The notes beneath the pieces are model-generated. The model saw only the letters and a list, made by a program, of their open reading frames with translations. It was not told the origin of the DNA and ran no database searches. A stretch of DNA of 64,000 nt from Trinickia diaoshuihuensis (lineage in GTDB: Bacteria > Pseudomonadota > Gammaproteobacteria > Burkholderiales > Burkholderiaceae), in the NCBI RefSeq assembly GCF_003390925.1, contig NZ_QUBS01000090.1, positions 124,001 through 188,000 of the forward strand. The letters are read 5' to 3'. A program made the translations under genes and the position numbers. This document shows, one piece after another, positions 56,555-64,000 of the stretch (positions are counted from its first letter, which is position 1; every line of letters begins with the position of its first letter).

Positions 56555-57847
56555 GTGGCAGACGAGCACATCAAAGAACCCGAAAGCACCGTCATCGACC
56601 CCGTCGAGCGCTCGTGGATCCGGCGGCTGGGCCCAGGCCTCATTACGGGCGCGGCGGACGACGATCCGTCCGGCATCGGTACTTATTCGCAGGCGGGCGC
56701 CCAATTCGGCTACCATCTGCTCTGGACGTTGCTGTTGACCTATCCGCTGATGGCGGCGATCCAACTCGTGAGCGCAACGATCGGCCGCGTCACGGGCAAG
56801 GGTCTCGCCTCCAACATACGGGAGCACTATCCGCGATGGCTGCTCTACAGCGCGGTGCTCTTGTTGATCGTCGCGAACGTCATCAATATCGCGGCCGATC
56901 TCTCGGCCATGGGGGCCTCGGCGCAGTTGCTCGTGGGCACGCCGCAGCAATTGAACGTCGTCGTCTTGGGCGGCCTGTCGGCAGCCCTGCAAATCTTCGT
57001 ACCTTACGAGCGCTATGCCAGGCTGTTGAAGTGGATTGCGCTGACGTTGCTCGCCTATGTCGCCGTTGCGCTCATCTTGCCGATTCGATGGGGCGATGTG
57101 GCGCATGCGCTAGTACAGCCTCGTTTTTCGTTGACGTCCGATTACCTGACGACAATCGTCGCCGTCTTGGGCACCACGATTAGCCCATATTTATTCTTCT
57201 GGCAGGCCTCGCAGGAAGTCGAGGAAATGAAATCGGAGCCGGGGCAAAAGCCGCTGCGCCGCGTACCGCATCAAGCACCCGCACAGCTACGGCGAATCAG
57301 CTTCGATACGTGGATCGGCATGGGAGTGTCGAATATCATCGCATTTTTCATCGTGCTCACGGCGGCCGCAACGCTCAATCTGCACCACATCGACGTAAAA
57401 ACATCCGCGGACGCCGCTCGCGCGCTAGAGCCGATCGCCGGCCGATTCGCCTATGTTCTGTTCGCCTTGGGCATCATCGGCACCGGTCTGCTCGCGTTGC
57501 CGGTCCTAGCGGGATCGGCGGCCTACGCAGCCGCGGGCAGCTTTCGTTGGCGCAGTAGCTTGTCCTTACATCTCGCGCTCGCGCGTGAATTCTATGCCGT
57601 CATCGCGTTCGCGATCGTCGGTGGCGTGGCGATCACCTTCATGCACTTCGACCCGATTCGCGCGCTCTATTGGAGCGCGGTCATCAACGGCGTGACGGCG
57701 GTCCCGATCATGGCCGTCATTATGTTGATGGCCCGGAGCCGGCGGATCATGGGCGAGTTCGCCGTCAAAGGCCCGTTGGCGTGGGGCGGATGGATCGCGA
57801 CGATAGCGATGGCGATCGCAGCGGTCGGCGTATTCGTGCCCGGATAA
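56555..57847 (+). CDS. Divergent Nramp-family divalent-metal transporter
   Basis: The 430-residue inner-membrane protein has about 11 helices of the Nramp/SLC11 fold. Helix 1 has DDDPSGIGTYSQAG where classic Nramps carry DPGN, and helix 6 has TISPYLFFWQASQEVEE where they carry a MPHN-type methionine. Both ion-binding motifs therefore differ, and the transported ion may not be Mn2+ or Fe2+. Start is GTG at 56555, five bases after GAGGAGG; earlier ATGs lack a site. It is divergent from the LysR gene and convergent with the SGNH gene. Confidence 0.88.
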   Translation: MADEHIKEPESTVIDPVERSWIRRLGPGLITGAADDDPSGIGTYSQAGAQFGYHLLWTLLLTYPLMAAIQLVSATIGRVTGKGLASNIREHYPRWLLYSAVLLLIVANVINIAADLSAMGASAQLLVGTPQQLNVVVLGGLSAALQIFVPYERYARLLKWIALTLLAYVAVALILPIRWGDVAHALVQPRFSLTSDYLTTIVAVLGTTISPYLFFWQASQEVEEMKSEPGQKPLRRVPHQAPAQLRRISFDTWIGMGVSNIIAFFIVLTAAATLNLHHIDVKTSADAARALEPIAGRFAYVLFALGIIGTGLLALPVLAGSAAYAAAGSFRWRSSLSLHLALAREFYAVIAFAIVGGVAITFMHFDPIRALYWSAVINGVTAVPIMAVIMLMARSRRIMGEFAVKGPLAWGGWIATIAMAIAAVGVFVPG

Positions 57848-57871
57848 CGAAACACCTATCCGGCGCTCGTG

Positions 57872-58792
57872 CTAACGCGGCGCCGCGCGCTCTTTGAAGA
57901 CGGATTGCAACGCTTGTTGAAATTTGCGTGCAATCTTGGCGAAGCCGTCATGCGTGGGATGCAGTTCGTTCTGCCAATCGGCATCGGGATTCAAGGTCCC
58001 TTGGGTTTCGACGATGACGATATTGTTCGCCCCCGGCATCGAAACGACGTCAAAGAGCAGCCCGGAGAAGCGATGAAGAATCGCCGTGACGATTTGGCGC
58101 CCCTCGACGAAAAAACCGGGATCGACCTCCAACGTGGTCCATCCTCTATCGACGAAGGACGGGTGAAGCCAGGGGCCGACCAACCCATCGCAAACCGACC
58201 TATTCGTGGGCGTCGCGAAGTCGTACTGATGAAAGAAAAGATAGGCATTCGGCGCGTATTGATTCCGCACGTCGATCAAATCCAGATAGGCGCGCCTCAC
58301 GATGCTCAGGATGTCCGTCAGCGCCGCTTCGTTCACCGCAAGATCGGCGACTCGAGCGACGGACGCCGCATCGTTGAGCCAGAAGCGAAACGCATCTCCA
58401 ACCAGGTCGTTGCCGCCGCCGGAAAACAAGATCGCATCGAACGGCCCGTGATCCTTGTCCTGCAGCGTACTCACCAATCGATCGCGCTTGGATGTGCCGA
58501 GCAGTGTCGTCGTGGCGTCGCCATAGTGCGCGAGCTTGAGCGGCGCCGGGTCGAGGTCGATCAGGTGTTCGAGCGAGACGATGACGTCCGTGGGAAGATG
58601 GCCCTGCGACGGGACCGGATAGTCGAACCACGAATCGCCAACGGCCAATAGGTTCAAGGGCTTGACGCGCGCGTCGGCGAAGTTTCTGCGGACGTCGCTG
58701 AGTCGACGTTTGTGCTCGGCTTTACGCTCCGCGATATCCGATGCGATCTGTTGCTGTAACTGACGATAGGCGTCGAGTGTACTGGCGGTCAT
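57872..58792 (-). CDS. SGNH/GDSL-type hydrolase
   Basis: The 306-residue protein has the nucleophile block VGDSWFDYP (Ser 54), an asparagine block in FSGGGNDLVG and the catalytic pair in NELHPTHDGF, the order of SGNH esterases. An N-terminal helical, charged stretch (residues 8-40) precedes the fold and may be a coiled coil. No signal peptide is seen. The ATG at 58792 (MTASTL) is preferred to an upstream frame. Substrate, an acyl ester or glycan acetyl group, is unknown. Confidence 0.85.
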   Translation of the reverse strand: MTASTLDAYRQLQQQIASDIAERKAEHKRRLSDVRRNFADARVKPLNLLAVGDSWFDYPVPSQGHLPTDVIVSLEHLIDLDPAPLKLAHYGDATTTLLGTSKRDRLVSTLQDKDHGPFDAILFSGGGNDLVGDAFRFWLNDAASVARVADLAVNEAALTDILSIVRRAYLDLIDVRNQYAPNAYLFFHQYDFATPTNRSVCDGLVGPWLHPSFVDRGWTTLEVDPGFFVEGRQIVTAILHRFSGLLFDVVSMPGANNIVIVETQGTLNPDADWQNELHPTHDGFAKIARKFQQALQSVFKERAAPR

Positions 58793-58951
58793 TGGCCGCT
58801 CCGTAAAATGCCCATGAGCGAAACGATAACCTATGCGATGCGTTGGGAACACGACCGGCGCGGCCATCGTCTCTGCGTTAGCGGCCAGCGCGCCAACGCC
58901 CTTCGCCTAAATGACGACGAAGGGCTGACGATTGTCATTGTTATTGCGAGG

Positions 58952-61390
58952 TCATTGTGAGCCTGAGGCGTTCAATTGCCATGCAAGCACGGGGTGCGTT
59001 CCGCCGGCGGGCATGACCCAATCGCCGCCGGGGCCGAAGTGCCAGCCCGCGAAGCTCGATGGGTCGCTCATCTGAGCGGTTGTGAGTCCGTTCGCCGCCG
59101 GAGTTGGGGTGCCGAAGGCGACGCCGCTCGTGGCGCCCGTCGTGTCGCGGTTCCAGTAAACGTCGTTCGCAATCGTTCCGGAGTTCTGAACCGCGATGCC
59201 CGCCGCTTGACCGCCGGCGCCTGGAATCGCCGCCGTAATCGCGCCGTTTGCGAACGACTGGCTAATCGTCCCCACGTTGTTGTACACGAGCGCGGCGCCC
59301 GACGTACATGCGAATGCCCCACACCCCTCCAATATCGACGCGGTCGCATAGGATTGCGTGATCGTTCCGGAGTTCGTGCCGACGAGGCCACCCGGGCTGC
59401 CGAAGGAGACCCCGCCGAGTACGCCGTAGACCCCGCCCGTCACCTGGCCGGAGGCAAACGATTGGGCGACGACGCCGTCGTTTTCACCCACTAGACCGCC
59501 TAAATATCCGCCGGTCGTGACCGATGCGCTGCTCGATGAGCGCTCTATCGTGCCGCGGTTGGTTCCGACAAGTCCGCCGCCCGTCGTGATGTCTCCATCC
59601 GCCGAACCTGCGGCGTCGACGACACCGGACGTGTTGACGCGCAAAATCGTCCCATCGTTTTCGCCGGCCAGAATCCCCTCGCTACCCGAGGTAGGCGTAT
59701 CGTCGGAGGCCCAGTTGATCGTTGCGTGACCGTTGACGTTGAGATCGCGCACCACCGCCGTTTTGCCGATGCTCGCGAACATACCCACCGACTGCGTCGG
59801 TAGTCCGTCTACCGTGAGCGAACTGATCGTATAGCCCTGCCCGTCGAACTGGCCGGTGAACGAGGTATTGCCGCTGCCGATCGGGACGTATGAGCCACCG
59901 CTGGTCGCGCTCGCGTCGATATCCCTACCGAGCGCGTAGTTGCCGGCGAGATCCGCGTTTACGTTCTCCAGATCCGCCAACGAGTTGACGAGCCGATAGC
60001 CTGTGATTTGGGTCACGAGGCCGCTGTACGCGGCCGGCGTCCACGTAGCATTGGCAAGCAGGCGTCCCGGCTCGTAGCTGCCGTTCATGTCGTAGAACAG
60101 ATTGACGATGCCACGACTCGCCGACCAATCGACCGTCCCCTTGTTCGTAATGCTGCCGCCGTTATCGATGGCGCCCGCGTCGGCTCGCAATGTCAGGTTC
60201 CCGTTGCCGCAGTTCTTCAAGTCTGCGGCCGCTTCGATCGTGAGCGAGTGGTAGGCGCCGAGCGTCAGCGACGCGGCGCCGATCCAATGAATGCCAGACG
60301 CCACGTCGATATTGCCGCTCGCGCCGCCCGCGCCTGTCGTTTGTAAGTTAATGGACGTCCCGCGGTCGAGGTTGCTTTGGAACACTCGGGAGGCGAGGCC
60401 GTCGATAGTGAACGCGGGGGTCGTAATGTTCCACTGGTTCGCCTTAACGATTGCGCCTCCCGCGATCCGCAACGTCTTTGCGTCGGTGTCGACGGTGCCG
60501 CCGCTGCCATTCGCGTTACTTGCTTCTATCGTACCGCCGAGCCACGCTCCGCCCGTATCGGCGACGAGCCACACGTGACCGTCACGCGACGCGGTACCCG
60601 TTGCGCGCAGGATGGAATGCTTGCCGGCTAGCGCGAAGATATTGCCATCGGCTGCTTGCAGACTGATCTGCGCCGCTTCGATAGCGCCACGATTGAAAAT
60701 CTTTCCCCCACTGCCGCTCTGCACGAAGACTTGCTGGCCGACGGCGGAATCTTTTAGCAGCACACGTTGCCCGGCGGCAATCTCCGCCGTTCCTTTCGGT
60801 GCGCTGATGCTGCCGGCATTGGCGGCTTCGTTATTGGCAATGATTAATACGTCGCCGCCGGTGGAGGCAAGCTTGCCGAGATTGACGACGAAGCCGTTCG
60901 AGGCGCCAGGCTTGCTCGCGAACGTGAGCGGCGTACCATTCATGAATGCCGTGTTATCCACATCGAGCGTGGAGGCGACGAAACGCCCGCCGGTGGAGAC
61001 TACGCCGCGGTTGCCGAAAACGATGCCCTGCGGGTTGATTAGATACACGCTACCGGTTGCGGACAGCTCGCCGAGTATCCAGGAGTGGTCCGCGCCGGTG
61101 ACACGGTTCAGTGTTGCGCCCGTACCGTTATTGATCACGACATGGTTGCCGTTGCCGATCGAGAAACTATTCCAATCGATCACGCCGCGACTGGACGTTT
61201 GATTGATCGTCAACGACGTGGAATTGCCCGTCATCGAGCCCGTGCCGGCCACGAAACGACCACCGGCAGGCAGCACGCTCCCGGCGTTGGCCGACGAGGG
61301 CGCACCGCACAGCGCGGAGACAGCGCTCAAGACGAACACGAGCGTCGGCCTTAATACAACCGAAGGGCGATTAGCTTTTATGCTTTTCAT
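58952..61390 (-). CDS. TpsA-type secreted adhesin with filamentous-haemagglutinin N-domain
   Basis: The 812-residue exoprotein has a long signal peptide (about residues 1-36, cleaved near ANA) and the two-partner-secretion domain: LPAGGRFVAGTGSMTG, NSFSIGNGNHVVINN and SVYLINPQGIVFGNRG with the NPxG motif. A beta-helix region of Gly/Asn/Ser-rich turns follows. From about residue 550 come GLUG-like repeats (GILAGENDGTI, GGLVGTNRGTI, GGLVGENDGVV, GGLVGTNSGTI). No TpsB transporter gene adjoins it, so it is an orphan TpsA within this window. The 236 bp upstream of it is AT-rich and should hold its promoter. Confidence 0.88.
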   Translation of the reverse strand: MKSIKANRPSVVLRPTLVFVLSAVSALCGAPSSANAGSVLPAGGRFVAGTGSMTGNSTSLTINQTSSRGVIDWNSFSIGNGNHVVINNGTGATLNRVTGADHSWILGELSATGSVYLINPQGIVFGNRGVVSTGGRFVASTLDVDNTAFMNGTPLTFASKPGASNGFVVNLGKLASTGGDVLIIANNEAANAGSISAPKGTAEIAAGQRVLLKDSAVGQQVFVQSGSGGKIFNRGAIEAAQISLQAADGNIFALAGKHSILRATGTASRDGHVWLVADTGGAWLGGTIEASNANGSGGTVDTDAKTLRIAGGAIVKANQWNITTPAFTIDGLASRVFQSNLDRGTSINLQTTGAGGASGNIDVASGIHWIGAASLTLGAYHSLTIEAAADLKNCGNGNLTLRADAGAIDNGGSITNKGTVDWSASRGIVNLFYDMNGSYEPGRLLANATWTPAAYSGLVTQITGYRLVNSLADLENVNADLAGNYALGRDIDASATSGGSYVPIGSGNTSFTGQFDGQGYTISSLTVDGLPTQSVGMFASIGKTAVVRDLNVNGHATINWASDDTPTSGSEGILAGENDGTILRVNTSGVVDAAGSADGDITTGGGLVGTNRGTIERSSSSASVTTGGYLGGLVGENDGVVAQSFASGQVTGGVYGVLGGVSFGSPGGLVGTNSGTITQSYATASILEGCGAFACTSGAALVYNNVGTISQSFANGAITAAIPGAGGQAAGIAVQNSGTIANDVYWNRDTTGATSGVAFGTPTPAANGLTTAQMSDPSSFAGWHFGPGGDWVMPAGGTHPVLAWQLNASGSQ

Positions 61391-61626
61391 TGCAAACCTC
61401 GCGAGGATGGTTGATATTCGCTAATGAAATATTGCTCTGAATATTTCAATAACCGAAGGGATGTGTCTTTTAATTTTTATAGGAAAAACATAGTATTGTT
61501 CATCTGCGGAAAATGCTAATTTTTCTTTCTAAAAGCATGCCGTATCGGACAAAGATCCCCACCTATTCGCCGGCAAGGTCTTGCGCGGCGCCGCATATTC
61601 AAAATGATTAGCTTGGTTGCTTCGGG

Positions 61627-63231
61627 CTAAGCCAAAATGGGCGGGCGCCGGCAATGCTCCCGATAGAACGAAAGCCCTTTTACCTTCAGGGCGTGCCCCA
61701 AGCGAATCGCAGCGCGCACATCGCTTGCCGACGCGCGCTCGGGCAGATTGACCGTCTTCGAAATCCCGCCGTCGACGTAGTGCTGAGCTTGACCGACCAC
61801 TCGTACGTGCGCCGACGCTGGAATATGGGTGGCATAGCCGTCTAGCAGCGCGCGGTCGCATCCGTTCGGTGCAAGCTCGGCCCAGCGCGGTTGCAGACGA
61901 TACACGCGCGCCGCGCCGGCGATTCGTATCGTCCGCTTTTGCTCTCGCGCGTAGGTCGGTTCGATGCCGGCGCTCACGTTACCGGCCAATAGCGCGAGCG
62001 ATCCCGCCGGCGCGATTGCGGTCAGCGCCCCGTTACGGATTCCGTGGACGAAAAACGAGGCGCGGACACCGGAATCGTCGACGCCTGGCCCGCCGGGGCC
62101 GCTCTTGAATTGGCGCGCGTCGAAGCGCGGGAACGCCCCCCTTTCCGCGGCCAGCTCGATCGATGCCGCGTACGCGGCTGCACGCACTCGCTCCAACAGC
62201 GCCGCCACGGTGCTCAAGCTGTCCTCGGACCCGTACTCGATGCCGAGCATTCGAAACGCATCGTCCAAACCCATGACCCCAAGCCCGACTCGTCTCGTAC
62301 TTCTCGCCACGGATGCTTGCCGCTGAGTGGGGTAGCGCTCTAACTCGATGATGTTGTCGAGCATGCGGACGGCGGTGCATACCACCGATCCGAGCCGCTC
62401 TAAATCCATTCGCGCTTCAAGCGTGAATGGATTTTTCACGAACTTGGCTAGGTTGACAGAGCCGAGCGGACTCGAGCCGAAAGCCGGCAACGGTTGCTCG
62501 CAGCATGAGTTCGTACCGACGATCTCTTCGATGCCCCGCAAATTGTCGGAAGCGACGATATTGTCGATAAAAAGGACACCGGGTTCGCCGGTGTCCACGA
62601 TGGATTCACAGATCGACGAGATGAGTTCGTCGTCCCGCTCAAGCGTTTCCTGGGAGATCAAGACAGATAAATTGAACTGATTCAGATCGCCGATCTGTCT
62701 TTTCGCATTGACGAATTCCTTGACCTCGGGATGATCGGCCGGCACGAGGCCGATCATGGCGGCGCGGCCCTCGGACGATGCCATGGCCGTAGCCGCGATC
62801 GACTGCCAAAAGTCGAGATCGCGGCGAAGCCGCCGTTGTTCCCCTTCCGCTTGAAAGTTCAAGCCGATGCCGCCGCCGGACACCATCGTTCTGAGCGCTG
62901 TCTTCGCGGTGCCTAGCCAATTGCTTGCGGTCAGCGCGGGCATCGCGAATGTGCTGACCATCGTCACGGCATCGTCACGCCCCGCGTTTCGAAGAACGCG
63001 TCCGGCAGGCAAGAATTCGAAGCTCGTCATGCAACGCAGAAACGCGCGGGCCCAAGCAGACCTAGCGTGCGGTGCCTCGTTCATCGAGAGCGCGTTTGCC
63101 ACTCTCGCGAACGTCTCTTCGATGCTACCCTCCACGTTTCCGCGCGCGTCGCGCATTCGGTATTTCGACGACCAAATCAGTGCGCCTATCTCCTGCGAAG
63201 ACAAAACGATGCCCTCATGCTCGGATTGCAT
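61627..63231 (-). CDS. Ribonucleotide-reductase-like radical enzyme lacking the reducing cysteines
   Basis: The 534-residue protein has the ribonucleotide reductase large-subunit fold (class I/II catalytic barrel). The radical motif NxCxE is kept: N241, C243, E245 in TNSCCEQPLP. In reductases the segment ACFVLP supplies one reducing Cys; here it is STFAMP (position 94 Thr). The partner in ACNLGSINL is SSPLGSVN (position 254 Ser). The phosphate loop PTGT is PAGS (408-411). Only one Cys remains in the C-tail (REHCRRPPILA). It is short, with no ATP-cone. It resembles class II (NrdJ) most. A different radical reaction, or an external reductant as in class III enzymes, is possible. Confidence 0.83.
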   Translation of the reverse strand: MQSEHEGIVLSSQEIGALIWSSKYRMRDARGNVEGSIEETFARVANALSMNEAPHARSAWARAFLRCMTSFEFLPAGRVLRNAGRDDAVTMVSTFAMPALTASNWLGTAKTALRTMVSGGGIGLNFQAEGEQRRLRRDLDFWQSIAATAMASSEGRAAMIGLVPADHPEVKEFVNAKRQIGDLNQFNLSVLISQETLERDDELISSICESIVDTGEPGVLFIDNIVASDNLRGIEEIVGTNSCCEQPLPAFGSSPLGSVNLAKFVKNPFTLEARMDLERLGSVVCTAVRMLDNIIELERYPTQRQASVARSTRRVGLGVMGLDDAFRMLGIEYGSEDSLSTVAALLERVRAAAYAASIELAAERGAFPRFDARQFKSGPGGPGVDDSGVRASFFVHGIRNGALTAIAPAGSLALLAGNVSAGIEPTYAREQKRTIRIAGAARVYRLQPRWAELAPNGCDRALLDGYATHIPASAHVRVVGQAQHYVDGGISKTVNLPERASASDVRAAIRLGHALKVKGLSFYREHCRRPPILA

Positions 63232-63425
63232 GACAGATTGCGTTTCTCGGGGGATGAATGAGATTAAAAGCTAGGCGAGAAGCGAGGGGTGTCAAGCTGC
63301 GTTGACGGCCTCGCTTTCAGATACTGAGAGGGGCGGCTAAGCGCCTTTTCGGCGTGCGCGGGAGGCATCGGGGGGACGCATTCCGCGGCCCTTTCTTCGC
63401 ATTGCGCGGATACCCGCGGATACCT

Positions 63426-63911
63426 TTACGCGTCGTTGCCGTCCTCATAGTCGACGACCGGTTCGCATCGAATGGGAAAATTGACTGAATTGGCCACGTA
63501 GCAATGGCTGTGCGCTTTATGGTGCAGCTCCATCGCCAACGCGCGGTCGTCGCCGCGCCGGATCACCACGCGGGGGTGCAATATGATTTCGGTGAAGCGC
63601 CCCTGTGCCGGGCTGTCCATCATCGTGCCTTCGGCGTGATCGAGGTAATCGACCACGCGGACACCGGCATCCGCGCACAGATGCAGGTACCACAACTTAT
63701 GGCACGCCGATGCCGATGCCACGAGCAGGTCTTCGGGATTCCAGCGCGCGGGGTCGCCACGGAATGCGGCGTCGGATGAACCGGCAATGTCGGGTTTCTC
63801 GCCCGAGCGGATGACGTGATCGCGTGAGTACTCACGATATCCCGATGTGCCACTGCCCTTGTTACCCGTCCATTGCACCGAAACGCGATAGGTATGTTCG
63901 CCGTATGTCAT
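63426..63911 (-). CDS. OsmC-family protein
   Basis: The 161-residue protein has the OsmC/Ohr fold with both redox cysteines (SASACHKLWYL and SHCYVANSVNFP) and the glutamate region PEDLLVASASAC. Members reduce organic hydroperoxides with dithiols. It is nearer to the YhfA/OsmC-like group than to Ohr. The ATG at 63911 follows GGGG. It lies 194 bp upstream of the reductase-like gene on the same strand, without clear operon spacing. Confidence 0.9.
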   Translation of the reverse strand: MTYGEHTYRVSVQWTGNKGSGTSGYREYSRDHVIRSGEKPDIAGSSDAAFRGDPARWNPEDLLVASASACHKLWYLHLCADAGVRVVDYLDHAEGTMMDSPAQGRFTEIILHPRVVIRRGDDRALAMELHHKAHSHCYVANSVNFPIRCEPVVDYEDGNDA

Positions 63912-64000
63912 TGCATTGCCCCGTATCGAAACGTTGAACGTGCGACGCAGAAGCGATACTTGAGGGACCGCCCCGTCGCGCTGACTGACCTGATGACGCA
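63912..64000. other. Window end, non-coding
   Basis: The last 89 bases lie upstream of the OsmC-family gene and probably include its promoter. I see no gene start or repeat in them. Confidence 0.3.

Noticed and set aside
59068-61354. Several + strand frames across the adhesin gene
   Set aside because: They are antisense to a gene with clear signal peptide, TPS domain and repeats.
63405-63424. Short direct repeat GCGGATACC before the OsmC stop
   Set aside because: Only two short copies, no symmetry and no T-run; probably chance.

Overview
The window is chromosomal DNA of a GC-rich Gram-negative beta-proteobacterium. It is most likely a Burkholderia sensu lato relative (Burkholderia, Paraburkholderia, Caballeronia or Trinickia type). 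The clues are a Burkholderia-type trimeric porin, two DUF2957 lipoproteins, an argP/argO pair, many LysR/IclR/LacI/TetR-controlled catabolic units and very high coding density. The genus is inferred from gene content only. I saw no rRNA, tRNA, CRISPR array, insertion sequence or phage gene.

Layout. (1) 1-9961: a biosynthetic region built around a divergent AT-rich promoter (3543-3922). Leftward it encodes a HemL-like class III aminotransferase, an AurF-type diiron N-oxygenase with all seven metal ligands, and the start of an NRPS adenylation protein cut by the window edge. Rightward it encodes a methyltransferase, a lactonase-like metallo-beta-lactamase-fold enzyme, a large FAD/NAD(P)-binding protein, a cupin and a zeta-class GST, followed by a LysR regulator. 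The N-oxygenase followed by an NRPS resembles the mgo/pvf and ham loci that make diazeniumdiolate signals (leudiazen, valdiazen/fragin), but the right arm is unfamiliar. (2) 9970-16953: an IclR-controlled organic-acid catabolic cluster (porin, CitE-like lyase, CaiB-like CoA-transferase, cyclase-family hydrolase, MFS transporter) with two matching palindromic operators. (3) 16976-25043: a LacI-controlled glycoside ABC transporter with a GH3 glycosidase, also with two matching operators. (4) 25073-33696: a DUF72 protein, an alpha/beta hydrolase with its TetR regulator and operator, a lodA/lodB-like quinoprotein amino-acid oxidase pair, an XRE-cupin regulator, and argP/argO.

(5) 33847-39224: a cluster of exported proteins: two paralogous DUF2957 lipoproteins around a PraB-like secreted protein, then OmpW. 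(6) 39418-46652: small metabolic and housekeeping genes (tam, two GNATs, LysR, SDR, LprI-like, amidase, Nudix) plus a carotenoid oxygenase gene that has lost its middle third and two of four iron-binding histidines. (7) 46691-50855: a Lol-like unit (ATPase, FtsX-type permease, LolA-like periplasmic protein, outer-membrane barrel). (8) 50995-56450: a FUSC protein and the glucarate pathway (kdgD, gudD, gudP, LysR). (9) 56555-64000: a divergent Nramp-family transporter, an SGNH hydrolase, an orphan TpsA-type adhesin with GLUG-like repeats, a ribonucleotide-reductase-like protein lacking both reducing cysteines, and an OsmC-family protein.

The best candidates for undescribed biology are the divergent N-oxygenase/NRPS cluster and the reductase-like protein that keeps the radical cysteine but not the redox pair. 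The Lol-like unit and the DUF2957/PraB/OmpW cluster come next.
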